Of a DNA stretch of 64,000 nucleotides, positions 54,600-63,245 are shown piece by piece (within the stretch, counting starts at the first letter, position 1; each line of letters begins with the position of its first letter). Below the pieces are notes generated by a model. It did no database searches, was not told the DNA's origin, and saw only the letters and a list, made by a program, of their open reading frames with translations. Location of the stretch: NCBI RefSeq assembly GCF_900106755.1, contig NZ_FNNN01000005.1:186001-250000 (forward strand). The letters run 5' to 3'. The translations under genes and the position numbers were made by a program. Source of the DNA: Bacteroides faecis MAJ27 (GTDB lineage: Bacteria; Bacteroidota; Bacteroidia; Bacteroidales; Bacteroidaceae).

Positions 54600-55184
54600 A
54601 TGATACACATAGATAAGAAACTAATATCAGAACTGTTTGACAGGGCTTTGGTAAATCCTCGCCTTCGTCATAGTTTTGATCTTTGTAATCCAGATAATAG
54701 TGGGCAGCGTATGCTCAATGCCCTCATGCTAGGAACCAGTGTACCGATTCATCGTTATTCCAATTCAAACGAAAATGCTATCCTAATTTGTGGCAAGCTC
54801 GTGGAGATTATCTATGATAATGATGGCAACGAGAAAGACCGTATTCATCTGAATTCTACCGTAGGAAGTTTTGGTTGTGTAGTACCTACTGGAGCATGGC
54901 ATACTGTAGAGATTCTTGACCCTTCTGTTATCTGCGAAGCAAAAGACGGTAAGTATGGCGAGGATGGCAGTGAAACACTTGACGAGTACAGAGCAAAGCT
55001 GACTGGAAAAACAACCGATAACAAGTCATTTTCAAACTCACTTGGTGACCTAAAGAAAAACATCGAGTATCTCATTGGTATGGAACGTCAATCTGGTTCA
55101 ATGGATGCAACTCTCCCTTTATACGTTTCTCGTATGCTCAATGTTCCCACTCGAAGATGTGAGCAAGTTATGAAAGAGCTTTGA
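54600..55184 (+). CDS. WbuC family cupin metalloprotein
   Basis: A 194-aa cupin: 'NALMLGTSVPIHRYSNSNEN' (metal-binding His) and 'CVVPTGAWHTVEIL' (second His). WbuC-like proteins recur beside O-antigen and capsule genes, with uncertain function. The C-terminal 40 residues ('LKKNIEYLIGMERQSGSMDA') lie beyond the cupin core, and a very similar short stretch is encoded in the remnant that follows. The ATG at 54600 is preferred to a TTG upstream frame at 54570. Confidence 0.83.
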   Translation: MIHIDKKLISELFDRALVNPRLRHSFDLCNPDNSGQRMLNALMLGTSVPIHRYSNSNENAILICGKLVEIIYDNDGNEKDRIHLNSTVGSFGCVVPTGAWHTVEILDPSVICEAKDGKYGEDGSETLDEYRAKLTGKTTDNKSFSNSLGDLKKNIEYLIGMERQSGSMDATLPLYVSRMLNVPTRRCEQVMKEL

Positions 55185-55218
55185 TAGAATAATTTAACCC
55201 CTTAATTGATACTTTATT

Positions 55219-55375
55219 ATGATTACAGAAGAATTGAAAAAACGAGTAGCTGACTTTGTTGAAATGGAGTAGCGTTCGGGTTCAATGCAGTTAATGACAT
55301 CAGGATTACGTCGCTCGCTGCATGCGGATTGCCGAGGAAGATGCCGCTGAAACTTTCGAAACATTGAAGAAGTAA
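55219..55375 (+). pseudogene. Short degraded ORF sharing a motif with the WbuC tail
   Basis: It opens MITEELKKRVADFVEME, then TAG, then RSGSMQLMTSGLRRSL, with a frameshift to 'MRIAEEDAAETFETLKK' and TAA at 55373. The order LKK-x7-ME-xx-SGSM is the same as in the WbuC tail ('LKKNIEYLIGMERQSGSM'). The full-length source is not recognised. Confidence 0.6.
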
Positions 55376-55443
55376 TGTTTATCTGTCAGCACAAGTAGGG
55401 CTAATACCTGCGACTTGACAGAAGTCTACTAATATCGACCACA

Positions 55444-56278
55444 ATGAATTTCTCCTACATTTCCCATAAAAAGATGATGGGTATAACATCGTTTACATAC
55501 CGTAGCAATCTGAATCTTGTCCATAAGGAGTCACTTTTCCGGATTGCTGTTTTCCTTGGTGTGTCCGTTGGTAAATCAGCGAGTAAACTTACCATGATTG
55601 ATAAAATCGATTCCTACGCCAAGGCAAATCCGATAGAGGAATTGGAAAAGCTTTGTGTGAAGGAACTGGTCTGGGAGTTCGTCAAGACGGGTCTCGATAC
55701 TCCCCGTGGTAAAAGCTTCCTGCCAGACCTATAATATCTTGAAGATATTTTTTCTAGTCTCTGTGTGTTATGACAAGAAGACGCGGAAGGAGAATCTGCT
55801 GATGGCCGATGAACTGCGGGAGTTGTTTGTATCTCACCTCGATTTCGTCCTGAAAAAATCTTGGAAGGAAGAGAGAGATTTGGCGGTAATCGGATATGTC
55901 GGTTGTTCAACTCTCAAAAATAGATGGAGATGACTTTGACGGAATGGCACCGGATGATATGTTCCAACGCTTTTTTGAGCATATCTTGGATGATGACCAG
56001 CTGACTGCCGATTACTTTGATGACGATGATCCTGACGCTCTAGATGATAACCTAAAGCTTTCTCAAACGACAAAATATTCAATGACTTCTGATTCTGGTG
56101 AAGGTTGTCCGCGACCTTCATTACAATTCCTAAGTTAAAGTGTTTAGGGCTTCTATAAATTCATCAAGAAGGAAGATATGTTCTTGAAGCGTTCTGAGGA
56201 GAGTTATAGTAATGTTTGCTTTAATGGTGAGAAGGTTGACTTTGACTCTTTTGAATGGGACTATTTGCTGTATTAGCT
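55444..56278 (+). pseudogene. Decayed gene for an unrecognised acidic protein
   Basis: Successive frames carry pieces of what looks like one protein: 'MNFSYISHKKMMGITSFTY' to 'LDTPRGKSFLPD' (55444-55734), then 'LLMADELRELFVSHLDFVL' in another frame (to about 55933), then the acidic 'DDDQLTADYFDDDDPDALDD' (55896-56138), and finally 'KKEDMFLKRSEESYSNVCFN' before a TAG near 56276. Each join needs a frameshift. I do not recognise the family. It fills the gap before gmd, where no intact gene exists. Confidence 0.65.
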
Positions 56279-56342
56279 AGGAAAAATGGGGGTATGGCTG
56301 ATAAAATATGTATATACTATAAATGAAATATTAATGAATAAA

Positions 56343-57431
56343 ATGAAAAAGATAGCTTTAATATCAGGAATCACCGGTCAGGATGGTTCATTTTTAGCCG
56401 AGTTTTTAATAGAAAAAGGATATGAAGTCCATGGTATCCTTCGTCGTTCCTCTTCTTTCAACACCGCACGTATCGAGCATCTTTATCTGGATGAGTGGGT
56501 ACGTGACATGAAAAAGGAGCGTTTGGTTAATCTTCATTATGGAGATATGACGGATTCCAGTTCCTTGATCCGTATAATCCAGCAGGTACAACCGGATGAA
56601 ATTTATAACCTGGCCGCACAAAGCCATGTGAAAGTTTCTTTTGATGTACCGGAGTATACAGCTGAAGCGGATGCTATCGGCACACTTCGCATGCTGGAAG
56701 CTGTCCGTATCCTTGGAATGGAGAAGAAGACAAGGATTTATCAGGCTTCCACTTCTGAACTATTCGGTTTGGTCCAAGAAGTTCCACAGAAGGAAACTAC
56801 TCCATTCTATCCCCGTTCCCCGTATGGAGTAGCCAAACAATACGGTTTTTGGATAACCAAGAACTATCGTGAAAGCTATGGCATGTATGCTGTAAACGGA
56901 ATCCTTTTTAATCATGAAAGTGAACGTAGAGGAGAGACTTTTGTAACCCGTAAGATAACATTGGCTGCTGCCCGTATTGCGCAAGGTCTTCAGGACAAAC
57001 TTTATTTGGGAAACCTGAACTCACTTCGTGACTGGGGATACGCTAAGGATTATGTAGAATGTATGTGGCTGATTCTTCAGCATGACACTCCTGAAGACTT
57101 TGTAATTGCTACTGGAGAATACCACACTGTACGTGAATTTACGACACTGGCTTTCAAAGAAGTCGGCATTGAACTTCGTTGGGATGGTGAAGGTGTGAAT
57201 GAGAAAGGCATTGATGTATCGACGGGAGAGGTTCTGGTTGAAGTCGATCCTAAATATTTCCGTCCTGCTGAAGTTGAGCAGTTACTGGGTGATCCTAGCA
57301 AAGCCCGTACATTACTTGGCTGGAATCCTACCAAGACTTCTTTTCCCGAACTGGTAAAAATCATGGTATCGCATGATATGAAGTTTGTGAAGAAGCTTCA
57401 CATGAAAGAACTGATGAATAGAGAAGAATAA
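56343..57431 (+). CDS. gmd: GDP-mannose 4,6-dehydratase
   Basis: Makes GDP-4-keto-6-deoxy-mannose from GDP-mannose, the first step to GDP-fucose. 362 aa from the ATG at 56343 (a second possible ATG lies at 56334; the frame from 56286 adds unrelated residues). '[20 protein letters not shown]' is the NADP-binding start, 'STSELFG' and '[16 protein letters not shown]' hold the Ser/Thr-Tyr-Lys active site. Codon use returns to the chromosomal type here, marking the right edge of the cargo. Confidence 0.94.
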   Translation: MKKIALISGITGQDGSFLAEFLIEKGYEVHGILRRSSSFNTARIEHLYLDEWVRDMKKERLVNLHYGDMTDSSSLIRIIQQVQPDEIYNLAAQSHVKVSFDVPEYTAEADAIGTLRMLEAVRILGMEKKTRIYQASTSELFGLVQEVPQKETTPFYPRSPYGVAKQYGFWITKNYRESYGMYAVNGILFNHESERRGETFVTRKITLAAARIAQGLQDKLYLGNLNSLRDWGYAKDYVECMWLILQHDTPEDFVIATGEYHTVREFTTLAFKEVGIELRWDGEGVNEKGIDVSTGEVLVEVDPKYFRPAEVEQLLGDPSKARTLLGWNPTKTSFPELVKIMVSHDMKFVKKLHMKELMNREE

Positions 57432-57433
57432 GA

Positions 57434-58510
57434 ATGGATAAGAATACGAAGATTTATGTAGCAGGACACCATGGTCTGGTGGGTTCCGCTATCTGGAATA
57501 ATTTGCAGCGTCGTGGTTACACGAATCTTGTAGGACGCTCTCATAAAGAACTGGACCTTCTTGATGGCGTAGCCGTAAAACAATTCTTTGATGAAGAACA
57601 GCCTGATGCAGTTGTCCTTGCCGCTGCGCATGTCGGTGGTATCCTTGCAAACTTGCAGTATCGTGCCGATTTTATCTATCAGAATCTCCAGATTCAGCAG
57701 AATGTGATCGGTGAGAGTTTTCGTCATAACGTACAGAAACTGCTTTTTCTGGGCAGTACCTGTATTTATCCCCGTGATGCGACACAGCCGATGAAGGAAG
57801 ACGCTCTGCTGACTTCTCCTTTGGAATATACGAACGAGCCTTATGCCATTGCCAAGATTGCTGGTTTGAAGATGTGTGAAAGCTTCAATCTTCAGTATGG
57901 CACGAACTATATCGCCGTGATGCCTACCAACCTTTATGGTCCAAATGATAATTTCCATTTGGAAAACAGTCATGTTCTTCCTGCCATGATTCGCAAGATT
58001 CATCTGGCTAAATGTTTAAACGAAGGTGACTGGAAGGCCGTTCGTAGAGACCTTGACTTGCGTCCTGTGGAAGGTGTGACCGGTAGTGAGTCTGATGCTG
58101 AAATATTGGATAAATTGGCAAAATTTGGTATTACTCCTGAATCGGTTACACTTTGGGGGACCGGAACACCTATGCGTGAATTCTTATGGAGTGAAGAGAT
58201 GGCTGATGCGAGCGTTCATGTACTGTTGAACGTTGATTTCAAAGATACTTATGTTACAGGCAGTAGAGACATTCGTAACTGCCATATCAATGTTGGTACA
58301 GGTAAGGAAGTTAGTATCCGTGAAGTTGCTGAAATAATTATGAAGGAAATTGGCTTTAAAGGTATCCTTCTTTGGGATAGTTCAAAGCCTGATGGTACAA
58401 TGCGTAAATTAACAGATGTATCGAAGTTACACAGTTTAGGCTGGCATCATAAGGTTGAGATTGATGAAGGAATCGAGCGTCTTTATGAATGGTATTTGAA
58501 AGGTGTCTAA
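57434..58510 (+). CDS. fcl: GDP-L-fucose synthase
   Basis: Epimerises and reduces the Gmd product to GDP-L-fucose. 358 aa: 'YVAGHHGLVGSAIWNNLQRR' N-terminal Rossmann, 'FLGSTCIYPRDATQPMKED' with the catalytic Cys/Ser region, and YxxxK in 'YAIAKIAGLKMCESF'. The central insert 'RRDLDLRPVEGVTG' is typical of the Bacteroidetes form. It follows gmd by 2 bp. Confidence 0.93.
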   Translation: MDKNTKIYVAGHHGLVGSAIWNNLQRRGYTNLVGRSHKELDLLDGVAVKQFFDEEQPDAVVLAAAHVGGILANLQYRADFIYQNLQIQQNVIGESFRHNVQKLLFLGSTCIYPRDATQPMKEDALLTSPLEYTNEPYAIAKIAGLKMCESFNLQYGTNYIAVMPTNLYGPNDNFHLENSHVLPAMIRKIHLAKCLNEGDWKAVRRDLDLRPVEGVTGSESDAEILDKLAKFGITPESVTLWGTGTPMREFLWSEEMADASVHVLLNVDFKDTYVTGSRDIRNCHINVGTGKEVSIREVAEIIMKEIGFKGILLWDSSKPDGTMRKLTDVSKLHSLGWHHKVEIDEGIERLYEWYLKGV

Positions 58511-58529
58511 GTTTTATAATTTATATATT

Positions 58530-59327
58530 ATGGAAAAATTAAACGGAAGGAATGTTTTAATACTGTTGTTGATCCTGCTTCTTACAGCTTGTCAGTCTTA
58601 TAAAAAGGTGCCTTACTTGCAGGATGCAGAAGTCGTTTTGTATAGTACGCAGAACGAACAGTTATATGATGCAAAGATCATGCCCAAAGACTTGTTGACT
58701 ATTGTAGTGTCGTGTACCAGTCCTGAACTGGCTGCGCCTTTTAATCTGACAGTGGCTACGCAGAGTAATGCTGCTTTGAATTATACGACTACTCAGCCTG
58801 TCCTGCAGCAATATTTGGTGGATAATGAAGGTAATATCAACTTTCCGGTATTGGGTGAACTTCATGTGGGCGGATTGACAAAGAAGGCAACTGAACAGAT
58901 GATTGTAGAAAAGTTGAAACCTTATATTACGGAAACTCCTATTGTAACGGTACGTATGGTAAATTATAAGATTTCCGTGATTGGTGAAGTTGCCCGTCCC
59001 GGTACATTTACGATTTCCAATGAAAAGGTGAACATCCTGGAAGCTTTGGCTATGGCAGGTGATATGACCGTATATGGTCTACGTGATGATGTTAAGCTGA
59101 TACGAGAGAATGCCAATGGTAAGCAGGAAATTATTCCTTTGGATCTGAATAAAGCGGAGACTATCCTTTCTCCTTATTATTATTTGCAACAGAATGATAT
59201 TATTTACGTAACTCCCAATAAGGCAAAAGCTCGAAATTCGGATATCGGAACTAGTACAAGTTTGTGGTTCTCTGCTACTTCGATCCTTGTTTCTATTGCC
59301 AGTTTATTGTTTAACATCTTGAAATAA
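58530..59327 (+). CDS. wza: Polysaccharide export outer-membrane lipoprotein (Wza family)
   Basis: A 265-aa lipoprotein (MEKLNGRNVLILLLILLLTAC, Cys near residue 21). The export domain is 'MPKDLLTIVVSCTSPELAA' and a SLBB domain with 'VTVRMVNYKISVIGEVARPG' near 155. A C-terminal hydrophobic helix ('SATSILVSIASLLFNIL') resembles the membrane segment of Wza-type channels. With Wzc it forms the capsule export system. The ATG at 58530 gives the signal peptide; the frame from 58503 is too long. Confidence 0.9.
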   Translation: MEKLNGRNVLILLLILLLTACQSYKKVPYLQDAEVVLYSTQNEQLYDAKIMPKDLLTIVVSCTSPELAAPFNLTVATQSNAALNYTTTQPVLQQYLVDNEGNINFPVLGELHVGGLTKKATEQMIVEKLKPYITETPIVTVRMVNYKISVIGEVARPGTFTISNEKVNILEALAMAGDMTVYGLRDDVKLIRENANGKQEIIPLDLNKAETILSPYYYLQQNDIIYVTPNKAKARNSDIGTSTSLWFSATSILVSIASLLFNILK

Positions 59328-59339
59328 AAAGAAAGAGTT

Positions 59340-61778
59340 ATGAAGGAAGAAAATAAAAACGGGAAAGGACCTGAAATGACTGAGGAGCAAATTGATTTCC
59401 GGGCATTGCTTTTTAAATACATCATTCACTGGCCCTGGTTTGTAGGTGCTGTGTTGCTATGTTTTGTTGGTGCATGGTTTTATTTGCACTGGGCTACACC
59501 CATTTATAATATTTCCGCTACAGTTCTGATAAAAGACGAGAAGAAGGGTGGAGGTGCAGGACTTTCTTCGGAATTGGAGGATATAGGTTTAAGCGGTCTG
59601 ATGACATCTTCTAAAAACATTGATAATGAGTTGGAAGTTCTACGTTCGAAAACCTTGGTAAAAGAGGTGGTTAATCAGTTGGGATTGTATATAACCTATA
59701 AAGATGAGGATGATTTTCCTGCAAAAGGTTTATATAAGACATCTCCGGTACAAGTAAGTTTGACTCCTCAAGAGGCTGAAAAACTGAAAACTTCGATGGT
59801 AGTAGAGATGACCTTACAGCCTGAAGGTAGTATGGATGTGAATGTGACTGTAGGTGAAAAGGGCTATCAGAAGCATTTTGAAAAGCTGCCTGCTATTTTT
59901 CCGACTGATGAAGGTACATTGGCTTTCTTTCAAGATGTTGACTCGGTAACTTTGCAGGATGGAACGAAAGTTCCTCGGATGGAGAAGAACGTACGTCATA
60001 TAACTGCGACTATCAATAAACCGATGAGAGTGGCAAAAGGCTATTGTAACAGTCTGTCTATTGCTCCTACTTCTAAAACGACTTCTGTTGCTGTGATTTC
60101 ATTGAAGAACTCCAGTTTGCAGCGTGGACAGGATTTTATCAACCAGTTGCTTGAAATGTATAATCGCAATACGAACAATGATAAAAACGAGATTGCCCAG
60201 AAAACAGCTGAGTTTATTGATGAACGTATTGGTATTATCTCAAAAGAATTGGGTAGTACGGAAGCTAATCTGGAATCTTTCAAGCGTGATGCAGGCATCA
60301 CGGATTTGACAAGCGAAGCTCAGATCGCCTTGGCCGGTAATGCTGAGTATGAAAAGAAGAGCGTAGAGAACCGTACTCAAATCAGTTTGGTGAATGACTT
60401 GCGTAAGTATTTGCGAGGCAATGAATACGAAGTATTGCCGAGTAATGTAGGTTTGCAGGATGCTGCCTTGATTGGGGCCATTGAGCGTTATAACGAAATG
60501 CTTATTGAGCGTAAACGCCTGTTACGTACATCAACAGAGAATAACCCTACGATTGTGAATTTGGATACGAGTATCCGTGCAATGAAAGCCAATGTACAGG
60601 CTACTCTTGAAGGAACCTTGCAGGGATTGATGATCACTAAAGAGAGTCTTGACCGTGAAGCGAGTCGCTATTCCCGTCGTATCAGCAATGCTCCGGGGCA
60701 AGAACGGGCTTATGTAAGCATCGCCCGCCAGCAAGAGATTAAAGCAGGCTTGTATCTGATGTTGTTACAGAAACGTGAAGAGAATGCGATTGCACTTGCT
60801 GCTACTGCCAATAATGCGAAGATCATTGATGAGGCGATAGCTGATGATATTCCGGTATCTCCCAAAGGATCTATGATTTATCTGATTGCATTGGTATTGG
60901 GTATTGGAATTCCCGTTGGCATTATCTACCTGATAGAATTGACAAAATTTAAGATCGAAGGTCGTGCTGATGTAGAGAAACTAACGAGTGTGCCGGTTGT
61001 AGGTGATGTTCCATTGACAGACGAAAAGAATGATAAGAATGGCTCTATTGCGGTATTTGAAAATAAGAACAATCTGATGAGCGAAACCTTCCGTAATATC
61101 CGAACCAATCTTCAGTTTATGCTTGATAATGACCAGAAGGTAATCCTTGTGACCTCAACAGTCAGTGGAGAAGGAAAATCGTTTGTTTCGGCAAACTTGG
61201 CTATCAGTCTTTCTCTTTTGGGAAAGAAAGTGGTGATTGTTGGTCTTGATATTCGTAAGCCGGGACTGAATAAGGTATTCCAACTTTCAAATAAGGAGAA
61301 AGGTATTACTCAATATCTTTCCAATCCTGAAACAGATTTGATGGAACTGGTACAACTTTCTGATGTGAATCAGAATCTATACATTCTTCCGGGTGGTACT
61401 GTTCCTCCTAATCCTACCGAACTGCTGGCTCGTAACGGGCTGGACAAGGCGATAGAAACCTTAAAGAAGCACTTCGACTATGTGATAATGGATACTGCTC
61501 CTATCGGTATGGTAACCGATACCTTATTGATAGGTCGTGTAGCTGACTTGTCGGTCTACGTATGTCGTGCCGACTATACTCATAAAGCCGAATATACATT
61601 GATCAATGAGTTGTCTATTGAGAAGAAGCTTCCTAATCTTTGTACCGTAATCAACGGTGTGGACTTGAAAAAGAGAAAATACGGTTATTACTACGGCTAC
61701 GGCAAGTATGGTAAGCATTACGGTTATGGCAAACGCTATGGTTACGGCTATGGATATGGCCAAGATGCTAAAAGATAA
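59340..61778 (+). CDS. wzc: Capsule tyrosine kinase and chain-length regulator (Wzc family)
   Basis: An 812-aa inner-membrane protein. Wzz domain with helices at about 33-55 and 510-532 and a long periplasmic coiled segment between; then the cytoplasmic BY-kinase domain with Walker A 'SGEGKS' near 610, Walker A' 'VVIVGLDIRKPG' near 635 and 'DTAPIG' near 717. The last 30 residues are a Tyr/Gly-rich cluster ('GYYYGYGKYGKHYGYGKRYG'), the autophosphorylation tail. It ends the CPS operon before a strong terminator. Confidence 0.93.
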   Translation: MKEENKNGKGPEMTEEQIDFRALLFKYIIHWPWFVGAVLLCFVGAWFYLHWATPIYNISATVLIKDEKKGGGAGLSSELEDIGLSGLMTSSKNIDNELEVLRSKTLVKEVVNQLGLYITYKDEDDFPAKGLYKTSPVQVSLTPQEAEKLKTSMVVEMTLQPEGSMDVNVTVGEKGYQKHFEKLPAIFPTDEGTLAFFQDVDSVTLQDGTKVPRMEKNVRHITATINKPMRVAKGYCNSLSIAPTSKTTSVAVISLKNSSLQRGQDFINQLLEMYNRNTNNDKNEIAQKTAEFIDERIGIISKELGSTEANLESFKRDAGITDLTSEAQIALAGNAEYEKKSVENRTQISLVNDLRKYLRGNEYEVLPSNVGLQDAALIGAIERYNEMLIERKRLLRTSTENNPTIVNLDTSIRAMKANVQATLEGTLQGLMITKESLDREASRYSRRISNAPGQERAYVSIARQQEIKAGLYLMLLQKREENAIALAATANNAKIIDEAIADDIPVSPKGSMIYLIALVLGIGIPVGIIYLIELTKFKIEGRADVEKLTSVPVVGDVPLTDEKNDKNGSIAVFENKNNLMSETFRNIRTNLQFMLDNDQKVILVTSTVSGEGKSFVSANLAISLSLLGKKVVIVGLDIRKPGLNKVFQLSNKEKGITQYLSNPETDLMELVQLSDVNQNLYILPGGTVPPNPTELLARNGLDKAIETLKKHFDYVIMDTAPIGMVTDTLLIGRVADLSVYVCRADYTHKAEYTLINELSIEKKLPNLCTVINGVDLKKRKYGYYYGYGKYGKHYGYGKRYGYGYGYGQDAKR

Positions 61779-61814
61779 ATATCTGAATATCTATGAATTA
61801 TAACTTTTCTCAGA

Positions 61815-61845
61815 AAAAGAGCCCCGCAAGGGGCTTTTCTTTTTG
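61815..61845 (+). terminator. Terminator of the capsule operon
   Basis: Stem aaaagagcccc with ggggctttt around gcaa (61815-61837), then cttttctttttg. It lies 37 bp after wzc. Confidence 0.9.
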
Positions 61846-61873
61846 TTATCTGAAATAAAAGTCTCACCTTTGC
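61842..61873 (+). promoter_or_regulatory. Candidate promoter for the HU-like gene
   Basis: TTTG at 61842-61845 and CACCTTTGC at 61865-61873, spacer 19 bp. The -7 has C for the first T, so it is a weaker match. Confidence 0.45.
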
Positions 61874-61933
61874 ATTGTTGATCAACGAAACGTGAATAAA
61901 TAACTTGAATTTGAATCTTTTAAAAAACGTATT

Positions 61934-62455
61934 ATGAGTGTAATTTACAAAGTCGTAACGCGACCATCTGACCCGCGTGTTCCTAATTCTCCTAAGAAAT
62001 ATTATCCGCAACTGATCACCTTAGGTCAGTCTGTCAATCTAAAATATATTGCGCAGAAAATGCAGGGTTATTCTTCCTTGTCCATTGGTGATATCAAGAG
62101 TGTGATTCAGAATTTTGTGGAGAAGATGAAGGAGCAACTTCTGGAAGGTAAGTCAGTGAATATCGAAGGCTTGGGTGTATTTATGCTGACTGCCTGTTCG
62201 AAAGGTACAGACACAGCGAAAGATGTTACGGCTAAAAGTGTGGACAGTGTACGCATCTTCTTTCAGGCAAATAAAGAACTGCGTATCACGAAGACAGCTA
62301 CCCGTGCGGATGAAAAACTGGATCTGATCAGTCTGGATGAATATCTGAAGAAGTTGAATGCCTCTGTGACGCCGGATAATCCGGATGATGGTGAAAATGG
62401 CGGTGGTGGAAATGAAGGAGGAGGAGACGAGGAAGCCCCGGATCCGACTGTATAA
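61934..62455 (+). CDS. HU-family DNA-binding protein with Gly/acidic tail
   Basis: A 173-aa HU/IHF-fold protein of the Bacteroidetes HU-like group. 'VIYKVVTRPSDPRVPNSPKK' begins it; 'LSIGDIKSVIQNFVEKMKEQ' and 'LLEGKSVNIEGLGVFMLTAC' are the HU helix and strand regions. The tail (about 148-173) is a Gly/Asn/Glu/Asp-rich segment ('DGENGGGGNEGGGDEEAP'). In Bacteroides this gene type often precedes a tiny 'smalltalk' ORF, as here. It likely shapes local DNA; specific sites are unknown. Confidence 0.88.
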   Translation: MSVIYKVVTRPSDPRVPNSPKKYYPQLITLGQSVNLKYIAQKMQGYSSLSIGDIKSVIQNFVEKMKEQLLEGKSVNIEGLGVFMLTACSKGTDTAKDVTAKSVDSVRIFFQANKELRITKTATRADEKLDLISLDEYLKKLNASVTPDNPDDGENGGGGNEGGGDEEAPDPTV

Positions 62456-62490
62456 TCTGAAAAGCTTAAAAAAGAAAGGAGGAAAAATCT

Positions 62491-62583
62491 ATGAAGAAAA
62501 CTTGGAGTGTAGTTTTGAAAGTAATCATTGCTGTAGCCGGTGCGATTGCCGGAGTACTGGGAGTACAGGCTGCATCATTGTAA
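62491..62583 (+). CDS. Smalltalk family micropeptide (30 aa)
   Basis: MKKTWSVVLKVIIAVAGAIA followed by GVLGVQAASL: a 30-residue hydrophobic peptide with a single predicted membrane helix. It has an unusually strong Shine-Dalgarno-like sequence (aggagg at 62477-62482) for Bacteroides. It follows the HU-like gene by 35 bp, the arrangement described for 'smalltalk' proteins. Function is unknown. Confidence 0.8.
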   Translation: MKKTWSVVLKVIIAVAGAIAGVLGVQAASL

Positions 62584-62623
62584 GCAGCATTCAGTAAATA
62601 AAGTAATTGGTTAGATAAGACAG

Positions 62624-62655
62624 GCAGGCGGGAAGAACTTTTCCGCCTGCTTTGT
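62624..62655 (+). terminator. Terminator after the smalltalk gene
   Basis: Stem gcaggcgg(g)aa (62624-62634) with ttccgcctgc (62641-62650), followed by ttt; one bulged G. Confidence 0.8.
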
Positions 62656-62777
62656 TGTATGCTAAAATATCAAATAGTTGGCGTTACTTTTTCGTGTGCG
62701 ATAACGAAAACACAAAAAATAACATTTTATTATGTAGAAAAAAGTGAGGGAATGCTTCGTAGTTCACAAATAATGAT

Positions 62778-62786
62778 TAAATTTGC
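62778..62786 (+). promoter_or_regulatory. -7 element for the rseC-rnf operon
   Basis: TAAATTTGC is a perfect TAnnTTTGC, 27 bp before the ATG at 62814. No clear -33 is visible. Confidence 0.45.
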
Positions 62787-62813
62787 CGCGATTTGTAATG
62801 TTGAGTTTGCAAA

Positions 62814-63239
62814 ATGACGAATAATACTATAAAGCATCTGGGTATTGTGGAAAACATACAGGGTTCTCATCTGTCGGTGAGGATCGTTCAGACGTCGGCT
62901 TGTGCGGCTTGTAGCGCAAAAGGTCACTGTTCTTCGGCGGATAGTAAAGACAAAATCATAGATATAACAGATGCTGCGGCTGATTCCTATCAGACAGGAG
63001 AGCGGGTGATGGTGATCGGCGAAACGTCGATGGGCATGATGGCTGTAGCATTGGCATTCATAATTCCTTTTGTACTTCTGATTGTTTCTCTATTCGTCTT
63101 GATGGCGTTGATAGGGAATGAACTGTATGCGGCTCTTCTTTCTCTGGCCGTTCTTATACCTTATTATTTCATTTTATGGCTCAATAAAACGCGAATGAAA
63201 CAACATTTTTCATTTACTATAAAACCAATAAATAACTAG
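62814..63239 (+). CDS. rseC: SoxR-reducing system protein RseC family
   Basis: A 141-aa inner-membrane protein. The N-terminal part has a cysteine cluster ('SACAACSAKGHCSSAD', residues about 27-42), as in RseC, and two membrane helices follow at about 75-97 and 100-122. RseC family genes sit at the head of rnf operons in Bacteroidetes, and rnfB starts 6 bp later here. Confidence 0.9.
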   Translation: MTNNTIKHLGIVENIQGSHLSVRIVQTSACAACSAKGHCSSADSKDKIIDITDAAADSYQTGERVMVIGETSMGMMAVALAFIIPFVLLIVSLFVLMALIGNELYAALLSLAVLIPYYFILWLNKTRMKQHFSFTIKPINN

Positions 63240-63245
63240 AACATT

